DNA of 64,000 nt from Comamonadaceae bacterium (GTDB lineage: Bacteria > Pseudomonadota > Gammaproteobacteria > Burkholderiales > Burkholderiaceae_C). Shown here piece by piece: positions 35,662 through 44,233 of the stretch. The position numbers and the translations under genes were made by a program. Each line of letters starts with the position of its first letter. Position 1 is the first letter of the stretch. The stretch is from assembly GCA_947476465.1 (NCBI GenBank), contig CANJQN010000014.1, forward strand, positions 1 through 64,000. The letters are read 5' to 3'. The notes under the pieces are model-generated. The model ran no database searches, was not told the origin of the DNA, and saw only the letters and a program-made list of their open reading frames with translations.

Positions 35662-36327
35662 TCAGCGCGAAGCGGGCGCCGCCGGGGCTGGGGCCGGGAC
35701 CACAGCGGGTGCGGGCGTGGTCGCGGCGCCGGGGCGGCCGGCGGTGTTGCCGAAGTCCACCCGCGGCGGCGCTGAAATCTCCGCCTCGTTCTGCACCGCG
35801 AAGCTCGGTTTGGGCGGGTAACTGAACAGCATCGCCGTGAGGTTGGTCGGGAAGCTGCGGGCCAGCACGTTGTATTGCTGCACGGTCTGGATGTAGCGGT
35901 TGCGCGCGACGGTGACGCGGTTCTCGGTGCCTTCGAGTTGCACGCGCAGGTCGCGAAAGCCCTGGTTGGCCTTCAGGTCCGGGTAGCGCTCGGACACCAC
36001 CATCAACCGGCTGAGCGCCGATGACAGCTCGCCCTGCGATTGCTGGAAGCGCTGAAAGGCCTGCGGATCGTTGAGCGTCGCGGGCGTGACCTGGATCGAC
36101 GTTGCCTTGGCCCGTGCTTCGATCACGCGGGTGAGCGTCTCCTGCTCGAAATTGGCCTCGCCCTTGACGGTGGCGACGATGTTGGGCACCAGGTCGGCGC
36201 GCCGTTGGTACTGGTTGAGCACTTCGCTCCAGGCGGCCTTGCTCTGCTCGTCCAGGCGCTGGAAGTCGTTGTAGCCGCAACCGCCGAGCGACAGCGCGGC
36301 GGCAAGGATCAATAGCCAGCGTTTCAT
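35662..36327 (-). CDS. lemA: LemA family lipoprotein
   Basis: The 221 residues start with a short signal peptide ending at a lipobox-like Cys (LSLGGCGYN). The LemA helical core follows: LDEQSKAAWSEVLNQYQRRADLVPNIVATVKG and RNRYIQTVQQYNVLARSFP. The tail is Pro/Ala-rich. LemA is a widespread envelope protein of unclear function, usually with TPM partners as here. It is first in the operon lemA-ygcG-like-TPM. Confidence 0.93.
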   Translation of the reverse strand: MKRWLLILAAALSLGGCGYNDFQRLDEQSKAAWSEVLNQYQRRADLVPNIVATVKGEANFEQETLTRVIEARAKATSIQVTPATLNDPQAFQRFQQSQGELSSALSRLMVVSERYPDLKANQGFRDLRVQLEGTENRVTVARNRYIQTVQQYNVLARSFPTNLTAMLFSYPPKPSFAVQNEAEISAPPRVDFGNTAGRPGAATTPAPAVVPAPAPAAPASR

Positions 36328-36447
36328 GGGCGGGGCTCCGTAATGGGTCTGGTGGGTCAGGATGTGAACGTAGCACATATGGGGCGTCGCGCGCGTCGGT
36401 TCAAGAGGAACGCGCGCCCTCGATTTGACGGCAGAATCGACATCGTC

Positions 36448-36900
36448 ATGGCCAAGACCAAACTGCAGGCCGCCAACCTCGAAGGTAATGCCGACGAGAT
36501 CGAGGCGGCGTTCTACGAAGCTCTGCAAAAGGGCGACATCGACCTGCTCATGGCCTGCTGGGCGGATGAGGACGACATCGTCTGCGTTCATCCGGGCGGG
36601 CCGCGTGTGGTTGGGACGATCGCGATCCGCGCCACCTTCGAGGCGATGTTCGCCAACGGCAGCATCCGGGCCCAGCCCGAGCGGGTGCGCAGGATCGAAT
36701 CGGTAGGCAGCCGTGTGCACCACCTGATCGAGCGCGTGGACGTGCTCACGCCCAGCGGCCCGCGCCACGCCTGGGTGATCGCGACCAATGTGTACATCAA
36801 GACCGCCCTGGGCTGGCGCCTGGTCGCCCACCACGCCAGCCCCGGCACCGAGAGCGACATCCAAGAGGTGGTGTCGCAGCGTCCTCAGGTGCTGCATTGA
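36448..36900 (+). CDS. NTF2/SnoaL-like protein
   Basis: The 150 residues fit the SnoaL-like NTF2 superfamily: AFYEALQKGDIDLLMACWADEDDIVCVHPGGPRVVG, then FEAMFANGS and WVIATNVYIKTALGWRLVAHHAS. The barrel could bind a small ligand or be a polyketide-cyclase-like enzyme; no catalytic pair can be assigned. It starts at ATG 36448 and is divergent from lemA. It probably shares a transcript with the hydrolase 19 bases downstream. Confidence 0.8.
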   Translation: MAKTKLQAANLEGNADEIEAAFYEALQKGDIDLLMACWADEDDIVCVHPGGPRVVGTIAIRATFEAMFANGSIRAQPERVRRIESVGSRVHHLIERVDVLTPSGPRHAWVIATNVYIKTALGWRLVAHHASPGTESDIQEVVSQRPQVLH

Positions 36901-36919
36901 AAGCCGTGAGTCCGCGTCC

Positions 36920-37951
36920 ATGGAATACCTAGCCCCGTGGTGGCTGCCCGGCGGCAATCTTCAGACCATCTGGCCGGCGCTGTTCGCGCAGCCCGTGCGC
37001 GGCGCGCCGGTTGCCTTGCGGCGCGAACGTTGGCGCGCGCCCGACGGTGATTTCGTCGAAGCCGACTGGCTGGTGGATGACCCGCCTGCCCCGAGTACGC
37101 CCGCGCCGCAGCGCGCGCTGCTGGTGCTGTTTCACGGCCTGGAAGGCTCGTCGCGCAGCCACTATGCGCAGGCCTTTGCCGGCGTTGCGCGCCAGCGCGG
37201 GTTGGGCTTCGTGGTGCCGCACTTTCGCGGCTGTGGCGGAGCGATCAACGATGCGCCGCGCGCCTATCACTCGGGGGATCACGAGGAAATCGCCTGGATC
37301 CTCGCGCATCTGCGGGCGCACCATACCGGCCCGCTGCTGGTGGTCGGCGTTTCCCTGGGCGGTAACGCCCTGATGCGCTGGGCGGCCGAGGCCGGGAGTG
37401 ACGCCGCGCGTCTGGCAACCGCGGTGGCTGCCGTGAGTTCGCCACTTGACCTGGCCGCCGGCGCCCAGGCGATCGGCCGGGGCTTCAACCGGATGGTCTA
37501 CACCGCCATGTTCCTGCGCAGCATGAAACCCAAGGCCCTGCGCAAGCTGGCCCAGCACCCGGGCCTGTTCGACCGGGAGGCCCTGCTCGCGGCGCACGAT
37601 CTTCGCGCGTTTGATGACGTCTTCACAGCACCCCTGCACGGCTTCGCCGGGGTGGACGACTACTACGCCCGCGCCTCGGCCAAGCCGCACCTCAAGCGCC
37701 TGCGCATCCCGGCGCTTGTGGTGAACGCGCTCAACGACCCTTTCGTGCCGGCGGGCAGCCTGCCAGGCGCGCGGGATGTCGGCCCGGGGACCACGCTGTG
37801 GCAACCGGCGCAAGGCGGGCACGTGGGGTTTCCGGCGGGCGCGCCGCCGGGGCATGTGTACAGGATGCCCGAGCACGTCGTTCGGTGGCTGTGGCAGGCC
37901 GCCGGCTTGCCGGATGCGATTTCTGGCAGGGGATGTTTACTTAAACATTAA
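36920..37951 (+). CDS. YheT-like alpha/beta hydrolase
   Basis: The 343 residues match the YheT/ABHD group: WLPGGNLQTIWPALF at the N-terminus, the nucleophile elbow GVSLGGN, NDPFVPAG with Asp, and GGHVGFPAG with the catalytic His. These enzymes are carboxylesterases or lipases acting near the membrane, with unknown natural substrates. The final codons run into an AT-rich stretch (TTTACTTAAACATTAATACGAT) that probably contains the promoter of the next gene. Confidence 0.9.
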   Translation: MEYLAPWWLPGGNLQTIWPALFAQPVRGAPVALRRERWRAPDGDFVEADWLVDDPPAPSTPAPQRALLVLFHGLEGSSRSHYAQAFAGVARQRGLGFVVPHFRGCGGAINDAPRAYHSGDHEEIAWILAHLRAHHTGPLLVVGVSLGGNALMRWAAEAGSDAARLATAVAAVSSPLDLAAGAQAIGRGFNRMVYTAMFLRSMKPKALRKLAQHPGLFDREALLAAHDLRAFDDVFTAPLHGFAGVDDYYARASAKPHLKRLRIPALVVNALNDPFVPAGSLPGARDVGPGTTLWQPAQGGHVGFPAGAPPGHVYRMPEHVVRWLWQAAGLPDAISGRGCLLKH

Positions 37952-37982
37952 TACGATAGCTACACTCCGCCCTTTCCAGGAA

Positions 37983-38023
37983 CCCGGGTACTCATGAATG
38001 GCCGCAAGGCCGTCATGTCCGGG
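37983..38023 (+). promoter_or_regulatory. Leader hairpin upstream of the first FG-GAP lipoprotein
   Basis: Three nested paired segments form a long stem: CCCGG/CCGGG, CATGA/TCATG and GGCC/GGCC around a GCAA tetraloop (38004-38007). It lies 25 bases before the start, ahead of the ribosome site GGGAGGAG (38034-38041). It could be a translation control or stability element. It does not match the c-di-GMP riboswitch core I looked for. Confidence 0.45.
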
Positions 38024-38047
38024 CGACAACCGTAGGGAGGAGATGTG

Positions 38048-39874
38048 ATGAACCGGTGTTCTCGATGGGCCGTGCTCGGGGTGTTTTCCGTGGCCATGGC
38101 CGCATGCGGCGGTGGCGGTGGCGGCGGCGACGCGGGCGAGGCCCCGCCAGCCGATGACCCGATCGCTCTCGCGCCGCTGGCGCCGCCCAAATCGCTGTCT
38201 TTCAGCTACGACGCCTTGAACTTCAGCTTGCGCTGGGACGCCGTTGCCGGCGCCGACGGCTACGCGGTGCTGCAAGACCCGGACGGCCCGGCTGGCCCAC
38301 GGGCGCCTGTGGTGGTGGCAACGGTCTCCGGCACCTCGGCCACCGTGCCCGTGGCCTTCGCCGACCGGTTGGCGGGGGTGCCCAGCTACAGTGTGGCCGC
38401 TTGCGCCAGCGGCGTCTGCCATACCGCGGGCAGCGCGGCCTCCCCCGACCTCGACGCCACCATTGGCATGTTGGCACGCCGCCATCCCCAGGCCTGGGAG
38501 TCGGCCGGCTACGAGCTGGCGCTGTCCGGCGACGGGCTGACCCTGATCGCCGGCGCACCCTACGACGCCAGAGACCGCGCCGGTGTCCTGTCCGATCCAG
38601 ACGCCGACACCGGTGCGCCGGTGTCGGGCACCTGGGGCGCGGTGCTGGTTTTCACCCGCGCCGACTCGCGCTCCGCCTGGCGGCAGCAGGCCGTGCTTCG
38701 CCCCAGCAATCCGGCGTCGAATCTCCAGTTCGGCGGCAGCCTGGCCATCTCGGCCGACGGCAATACCGTGGCGGTGGGCGCACCCTACGAGAACGGTGGC
38801 ACCAGCGGCATCATCCAGGGCGCGCCGGCCGACACCTCGCAGACCGCGTCAATTTCTGGCGCCACCTACGTCTTCGTGCGCCATTCCGGCGGGTGGGCCG
38901 AGCAGGCCTATATCAAGTCGACCACAGCGGCCGAATCCCAATCGTTCGGCACGGCTGTCGCCTTGTCCGGCGACGGTGACACGCTGGCGGTGGGGGCGCC
39001 CGGCGATGGCGCGTTGGCCGATATGGCCGGCGCCGTTCACCTGTTCTCGCGACAAGGCGGTGTCTGGTCGGCGCGGCAGATCGTGACGGCCAGCAATGGC
39101 GAGACGAATGACTATCTCGGCGTCGCCGTCGCCTTGTCCGCCGACGGCCGGACCCTGGCCGCCTCGGCCCGTTGGGAAGCCGGCTCCGGCACCGCCCCGG
39201 TCGTGGGGGCGCCCGGCCCGGCCGATACCGACAACACCATGGGGGGATCCGGGGCCGCTTACGTGTTCACGCGCAACGATGCAAACCACTGGTCTCAGCA
39301 GACCTACATCAAGGGCAGCCTCACGGCCATCGACAGCGACTTCGGCACCGTCCTGCGGCTGTCGGGCAATGGCGATACCCTGGCGGTCGGGTCGGCTTCG
39401 GACGACCGTGTCGACGCCGCGGCCGCCCCGGCCAGTGGGGGCGATGACTACGGTGCGGTCTATGTCTTCACGCGGCAGGCGGGCGTGTGGTCCGAGCAGG
39501 CTTACCTGAAGGCCGGCGCGCCTGCGCAAGATAGCGGGTTCGGCGAGCACCTGGCGCTGTCTGCCGATGGCGACGTCCTCGCCATCGGCGCGCAGTACGA
39601 GTCGGGTGCCGCGGTCAAACTCAACGGCAACCAGGCCGATCGGTCGGTGGCGCGATCCGGGGCCGTTTATGTCTTCAAGCGTAGTGCGGGCCAATGGACA
39701 GCGGCGGCCTACGTGAAGGCGCCGGACACCGCGGCCAATATGTACTTCGGCGCCAGCGTCGGCCTGTCCGCCGACGGTGCGGTGCTGGCCATCGGCGCGC
39801 AGGGCCGCAATGTCCCCGATCCGGCGCTGCCCGCTACGACGCTGGAGTACGCCGGCGCGGTCTACCTGTATTGA
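38048..39874 (+). CDS. FG-GAP seven-bladed beta-propeller lipoprotein (paralog A)
   Basis: The 608 residues start with a lipoprotein signal (lipid-bound Cys20, followed by a run of seven Gly). A fibronectin-III-like domain comes next (about 45-130, with LSFSYDALNFSLRWDAVAGA). Seven FG-GAP/integrin-alpha-like repeats of about 60 residues follow, each with a core such as ALSGDGDTLAVGAP and a GAVYVFTR...WSEQAYLKA strand pair. A seven-fold repeat suggests a closed propeller at the cell surface. ATG 38048 has GGGAGGAG upstream; GTG 38045 is an alternative. Its paralog follows after 5 bases. Confidence 0.85.
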   Translation: MNRCSRWAVLGVFSVAMAACGGGGGGGDAGEAPPADDPIALAPLAPPKSLSFSYDALNFSLRWDAVAGADGYAVLQDPDGPAGPRAPVVVATVSGTSATVPVAFADRLAGVPSYSVAACASGVCHTAGSAASPDLDATIGMLARRHPQAWESAGYELALSGDGLTLIAGAPYDARDRAGVLSDPDADTGAPVSGTWGAVLVFTRADSRSAWRQQAVLRPSNPASNLQFGGSLAISADGNTVAVGAPYENGGTSGIIQGAPADTSQTASISGATYVFVRHSGGWAEQAYIKSTTAAESQSFGTAVALSGDGDTLAVGAPGDGALADMAGAVHLFSRQGGVWSARQIVTASNGETNDYLGVAVALSADGRTLAASARWEAGSGTAPVVGAPGPADTDNTMGGSGAAYVFTRNDANHWSQQTYIKGSLTAIDSDFGTVLRLSGNGDTLAVGSASDDRVDAAAAPASGGDDYGAVYVFTRQAGVWSEQAYLKAGAPAQDSGFGEHLALSADGDVLAIGAQYESGAAVKLNGNQADRSVARSGAVYVFKRSAGQWTAAAYVKAPDTAANMYFGASVGLSADGAVLAIGAQGRNVPDPALPATTLEYAGAVYLY

Positions 39875-39879
39875 CGCGC

Positions 39880-41646
39880 ATGACATACGTTCGTCGCCCC
39901 CTCGGGGCCGGCCTTCTTGCGCTGGCGCTCGCCGCCTGCGGCGGCGCCGCCAATGACGCACCGTCCGCCTCTGATGGCCCCGCCGATGACCCGGTGGCAC
40001 TGGGGGCCAGCCTGCCGGCGCCCAAGAACCTGTCGGTGAGCTACGACGCCAAGCGGTATGCGTTCACGTGGGAGCCGGTGGCCGGCGCGACCCATTACGA
40101 ACTGCTCGAAGACCCGGACGGCCCCGGTCCCCAGCCCGAGCAGCGCGTGGCGACCGACTTGGCGCAACCGAGCGCCAGCCGGGCGTTGGAGGTGCCCTTG
40201 CACCAACGGCTCAACGCCACTTACCGGGTGCGGGCCTGCACGCCGGGCGCCTGCGGCAGCCCGAGCGCGGCGGAGTCCCCGGAGGTTGCGCGTGCCATCG
40301 GGTATTTCAAGGCCAGCAATACCGGTGGGGGCGACTGGTTCGGCAGCGCCGTGGCCATGTCCTCCGACGGCCGCTACCTTGCCGTCGGCGCCATTGCGGA
40401 GCAAAGCGGCGCCCGTGGTGTCTTCGCCGAGCCCCCGCCCGACGACGACACCGTCATCCGTGCCGGCGCGGTGTACGTGTTCGTTCGCGCGGCCGGCATC
40501 TGGCGCCAGCAGGCCTACCTGAAGGCCAGTGACGCGGCGGAGTACGCCCTGTTCGGCGGCGCCTTGGCGTTCTCGTCGGACGGCAGCACATTGGTGGTGA
40601 CCGCACGGGGCAACCATGGTGGCCTTACCTTCAGTGGTGCGGCATACGTCTTCACACGTGAGGGTGCTACCTGGCACGAAGAGGCGGTTCTGACACCGGC
40701 TGACCGCGCCGCACTGGACAGTTTCGGCTCGTCTGTGGCCCTGTCGGCGGACGCTGCGACGCTGGTGGTTGGCGCGCCCGGCCACAATGGCGGTTCGGGC
40801 AGCAATGCCGGCGCCGTGTACGTCTTCGCGCGCAGCGGGGCGTCGTGGGTGCCCACGGTGCTGCGCGCCAGCAATGCGCGCAAAGCAAGCGCTTTCGGCT
40901 CCAGCGTGGCCCTTTCCGGCGACGGCGCCACCCTGGCCGTTGGCGCTCCCCACGAGTCGAGTGCGGCCACCGCCATCGGCGGCGACCAGACCGACCAATC
41001 CGCGAAACAGGCCGGGGCCGTTTTCGTCTTCCGGCGCGATGTTGCTGGCTGGGCGCAGCAGGCCTACATCAAGGGCTCGCGCCAGCAGGCCTTCGACTAC
41101 TTCGGCACCGCCGTCTCGCTCTCAGGCGCGGCCAACTTGCTGGCGGTGGGCGGGCCCGGCGACGACCGTGACAGCACCGCCGTCGGCAGCGGCCCGGGTG
41201 CGCCGGAATCGGGCGCGGCTTACCTCTTCGAACACGCGGCCGGGCAATGGCGCGAGCAAACCTATCTGAAGGCGGGGCATGTGGGCGCCGATGCGGGCTT
41301 CGGGTCGTCGTTGGCCCTGTCCAAAGACGGGCGCGTGCTGGCGGTCGGGGCGCCCGGCGAGAAAAGCGCAGCGCGCGGCATCGACGGCGACCCGACCGAC
41401 GCATCGCTGAGCTACCCGGGCGCCACCTACCTCTTCCACCCCGAGAACGACGCCTGGCGCCAGGCGGCTTACCTCAAGGCGTCCAACACCTCGGCCAACG
41501 GGGGATTTGGCGTGTCCCTCACGCTCTCGGCCGACGGCGCCAGCCTGGCGGTCGGCGCTGAGGGCGATCCGAGCGCCGCCCGGGGTATTCAGGGCGAGGG
41601 CGTCGACACCACGGCGCCGAAGGCTGGCGCGGCGTACCTCTATTGA
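39880..41646 (+). CDS. FG-GAP seven-bladed beta-propeller lipoprotein (paralog B)
   Basis: The 588 residues have the same layout as paralog A: lipobox LALAAC with Cys20, a fibronectin-like domain (about 45-130, with LSVSYDAKRYAFTWEPVAGA), then seven repeats such as ALSADAATLVVGAP and ALSKDGRVLAVGAP. Repeat boundaries and several loops differ clearly from A, so the tandem pair is an old duplication. The two should be exported together and may bind each other or a shared ligand. Its end overlaps the mrdA stop by 7 bases in antisense. Confidence 0.85.
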   Translation: MTYVRRPLGAGLLALALAACGGAANDAPSASDGPADDPVALGASLPAPKNLSVSYDAKRYAFTWEPVAGATHYELLEDPDGPGPQPEQRVATDLAQPSASRALEVPLHQRLNATYRVRACTPGACGSPSAAESPEVARAIGYFKASNTGGGDWFGSAVAMSSDGRYLAVGAIAEQSGARGVFAEPPPDDDTVIRAGAVYVFVRAAGIWRQQAYLKASDAAEYALFGGALAFSSDGSTLVVTARGNHGGLTFSGAAYVFTREGATWHEEAVLTPADRAALDSFGSSVALSADAATLVVGAPGHNGGSGSNAGAVYVFARSGASWVPTVLRASNARKASAFGSSVALSGDGATLAVGAPHESSAATAIGGDQTDQSAKQAGAVFVFRRDVAGWAQQAYIKGSRQQAFDYFGTAVSLSGAANLLAVGGPGDDRDSTAVGSGPGAPESGAAYLFEHAAGQWREQTYLKAGHVGADAGFGSSLALSKDGRVLAVGAPGEKSAARGIDGDPTDASLSYPGATYLFHPENDAWRQAAYLKASNTSANGGFGVSLTLSADGASLAVGAEGDPSAARGIQGEGVDTTAPKAGAAYLY

Positions 41647-43625
41647 CCGGGCGCCGTCTGGGGTGACGTGGCGCTGGTGGGCGGCCAGGCCACTTCGGAG
41701 GCTTTGCGCGGCTTGCCGATCAGCCGGGTCGTCTTGCCGCTGCGCACGGCCGCGAGGTCTTCCTCGCTGGGGTACTGGTCCATCAGCCAATAGTCGAACA
41801 CCCGCCGCGTGATCGGCGCGGCCGATGCGGCACCGAAACCGGCGTTCTCCACCACGGCGGCCACGACGATCTTCGGGTCGTCGGCGGGAGCGAACGCGAT
41901 GTAGAGCGCATGGTCGCGCTGGTGCTCCTCCAGCTTGGACGCGTTGTACTTCTGCTTCTGGCCGATGCCCACCGCCTGGGCGGTGCCGGTCTTGCCGCCC
42001 GACAGGTAGCCGGCGCCGGCGAACACGCCCGCCGAGGTGCCCTCCTGCGTGACAGCGACCATGGCCTTGCGCACCAGGGCCATGTTTTCGCTCTTGTAGC
42101 CCAGGTCCACCGGCGCGGCCGCTGGCACCGGCGTGCTCAGGCGCGTGGCCGGGTCTTGCGTTGCGATCACCAACCGCGGCCGCTGCTTGACGCCGTTGTT
42201 GACCACGGTGGCCGTGGCGTGCGCCAACTGCAGCATCGTGAAGGTGTTGTAGCCCTGGCCGATGCCCAGCGAAATGGTCTCGCCGGCGAACCACTTCTTC
42301 TGTTCGGGCCGCTTGTAGTAGTTTCGCTTCCACGCCTGGCTGGGCAGTACGCCGCGCACCTCACCCAGGATGTCGATGCCGGTCAATTGCCCGAAGCCCA
42401 GGGGCTTCATGAAGTCGTGGATGGTGTCCACGCCCATGTCGTTGGCCAGCGAATAGAAGTAGACGTTGCTCGACAGGGCAATGGCCCGTTGCATGTCGAC
42501 CGGCCCCAGGCCGTGGTCGCCGTGGCTGCGGAACACGTGGCCGCCGAAAGTCCATGATCCGGCGTCGTTGATGACCACGCTGGCCGAGCGCTTGCCGGTC
42601 TCCAGCGCGCCCAGGCCCATGAAGGGCTTGTAGGTGGAGCCGGGGGGGTAGGTGCCGCGCAGCGCGCGGTTGAGCAGGGGCTTGTCGACGGACTCGTTGA
42701 GCGCCTGCCAGCTCTCGGTGTCGATGCCGTCGACGAACAGGTTGGGATCGAAAGTGGGCTTGGACACGAAGGCCAGCACTTCGCCGGTCTTGGGATCGAG
42801 CGCCACCAACGCGCCGCGCCGGTCGCCGTACATCCGCTCGACCAGGTTCTGCAGCTTGATGTCGATGGAGAGCACAGCCGTGGTGCCGGGCGAGGCGGGG
42901 AGGTTCGTCAGCTGGCGCACCGCGTGGCCGCCGGCCGATCGCTCGACTTCCTCCACCCCGGTGGTGCCGTGCAGCTGCCGCTCTAGGCTCTGCTCGACAC
43001 CCAGCTTGCCGATGTACTCGGTGCCGCGGTAGTTGGCCTGGTCCTCGTCGGACCAGTCCTCCATCTGCACTTTCTCGGTCTGGTTGATGCGGCCGATGTA
43101 GCCGATCACATGGCTGCCCAGCTCGCCCCACGGGTAGCTGCGAAACAGCCGCGCGCGGATGTCCACGCCGGGAAACCGATAGCGCTGGGCGGTGAAGCGG
43201 GCCACTTCCTCGTCGGACAATTTGGTTCGCAGCGGGACCGACTCGAAGCTCTTGGACTCTTCCAGCAGCTTCTTGAATCGCCTTTGGTCGCGCGGCTGGA
43301 TATCCACCACCTGGGCCAGGGCGTCGATGGTGTCCTCCATCGGGGCGGTCAGGCGCGAAGGGGTGATCTCCAGCGTGAAGGCCGAATAGTTGGTGGCCAG
43401 CACGATGCCGTTACGGTCCAGGATCAGGCCACGGTTGGGCACGATGGGCACCACCGCCGTCCGGTTGTTCTCGGCGCGTGCGCTCAGCTCCTCGTGTCGT
43501 ACCACCTGCAACCACACCAGCCGTGCAATGAGCAGGGCAAAGCAAACCAGCACCACGATGCTGGCCACCAGCACCCGCGCCCGAAAGCGCGTGAGCTCGG
43601 CTTCGATGTTGCGCAACTCTGTCAT
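41640..43625 (-). CDS. mrdA: Penicillin-binding protein 2
   Basis: This 661-residue elongasome transpeptidase has an N-terminal membrane helix (about 14-38), a pedestal domain, and a transpeptidase domain with SxxK (STYK in YPPGSTYKPF), SxN (SSN in ALSSNVYFY) and KTG (GGKTGTAQ). It cross-links peptidoglycan during rod elongation with MreB, MreC and MreD, whose genes lie upstream. ATG 43625 is the conserved start. rodA does not follow, unlike in many Burkholderiales; the next gene is a convergent lipoprotein. Confidence 0.97.
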   Translation of the reverse strand: MTELRNIEAELTRFRARVLVASIVVLVCFALLIARLVWLQVVRHEELSARAENNRTAVVPIVPNRGLILDRNGIVLATNYSAFTLEITPSRLTAPMEDTIDALAQVVDIQPRDQRRFKKLLEESKSFESVPLRTKLSDEEVARFTAQRYRFPGVDIRARLFRSYPWGELGSHVIGYIGRINQTEKVQMEDWSDEDQANYRGTEYIGKLGVEQSLERQLHGTTGVEEVERSAGGHAVRQLTNLPASPGTTAVLSIDIKLQNLVERMYGDRRGALVALDPKTGEVLAFVSKPTFDPNLFVDGIDTESWQALNESVDKPLLNRALRGTYPPGSTYKPFMGLGALETGKRSASVVINDAGSWTFGGHVFRSHGDHGLGPVDMQRAIALSSNVYFYSLANDMGVDTIHDFMKPLGFGQLTGIDILGEVRGVLPSQAWKRNYYKRPEQKKWFAGETISLGIGQGYNTFTMLQLAHATATVVNNGVKQRPRLVIATQDPATRLSTPVPAAAPVDLGYKSENMALVRKAMVAVTQEGTSAGVFAGAGYLSGGKTGTAQAVGIGQKQKYNASKLEEHQRDHALYIAFAPADDPKIVVAAVVENAGFGAASAAPITRRVFDYWLMDQYPSEEDLAAVRSGKTTRLIGKPRKASEVAWPPTSATSPQTAPGQ

Positions 43626-43640
43626 GGCGTCACGAGCGCC

Positions 43641-43713
43641 GCCGGGCCGCCCCAAGGCGCGAGCGCCCCCCCGGGGGGCAGCGACGACACGAAGTGCGGA
43701 GCGTGGGGGTCAT
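43641..43713. repeat. Comamonadaceae-type dispersed intergenic repeat
   Basis: This segment between mrdA and mreD contains a GC-rich palindrome (7 C then 6 G, 43666-43678), followed by GCGACGACACGAAGTGCGG and AGCGTGGGGGTCATG. I recognise this as a common dispersed intergenic element in Comamonadaceae genomes. It may act as a hairpin within the mreD-mrdA message. No second copy is in the window. Confidence 0.6.
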
Positions 43714-43714
43714 G

Positions 43715-44233
43715 CTATAGAGGACGATTTTCGTCCGGATCGGGGGCGCGGCGCTGAGGCGCCAGCAGCACCACGCTGATCACCGGCCACAGCATGGATT
43801 CGATCATGGGGGCCAGCAGCAGCGACAGGCCAGGGAAGACGCCACCGGCAAACATCCGGATGGCCAGCTCGATGGCGTGAGTGGCCGCGAACAGCGGCAA
43901 CACCTGCAGGGCCTGGGACGGCACCGAAAACCACAGCAGGCGCCGCTGGATGGTGATCGCGAAATAGCTCAGGATGGTGTAGCCCAGCGCGTGCTGGCCG
44001 AGCAGCGCGGTCTGGTGCACGTCCATCGCCAGGCCGAACACAAAGGCGGTGGCAATGCCCACGCGCTGCGGCTGGTGCACGCTCCAGAAGACCAGCACCA
44101 GCGCCAGCAGGTCCGGCAACCAGGGCTGGCGGCCGAGCGGCAGCATGTTCAACAGCAAGGCCGCGAGCAGGCTGCCCCAGACGAACACCGGGTTGGCCGG
44201 CAGCAGCAGCGGCTGACCAGGGCGCATGATCAT
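43715..44233 (-). CDS. mreD: Rod shape-determining protein MreD
   Basis: The 172 residues are hydrophobic with about five membrane spans and fit MreD, the inner-membrane partner of MreC in the elongasome. It overlaps mreC by 4 bases (ATGA) and precedes mrdA by about 90 bases that hold a dispersed repeat. Confidence 0.93.
   Translation of the reverse strand: MIMRPGQPLLLPANPVFVWGSLLAALLLNMLPLGRQPWLPDLLALVLVFWSVHQPQRVGIATAFVFGLAMDVHQTALLGQHALGYTILSYFAITIQRRLLWFSVPSQALQVLPLFAATHAIELAIRMFAGGVFPGLSLLLAPMIESMLWPVISVVLLAPQRRAPDPDENRPL

Noticed and set aside
37952..38047. Possible c-di-GMP-I riboswitch before the FG-GAP lipoproteins
   Set aside because: A GCAA tetraloop hairpin is present, but I cannot find the conserved core or a second receptor helix.
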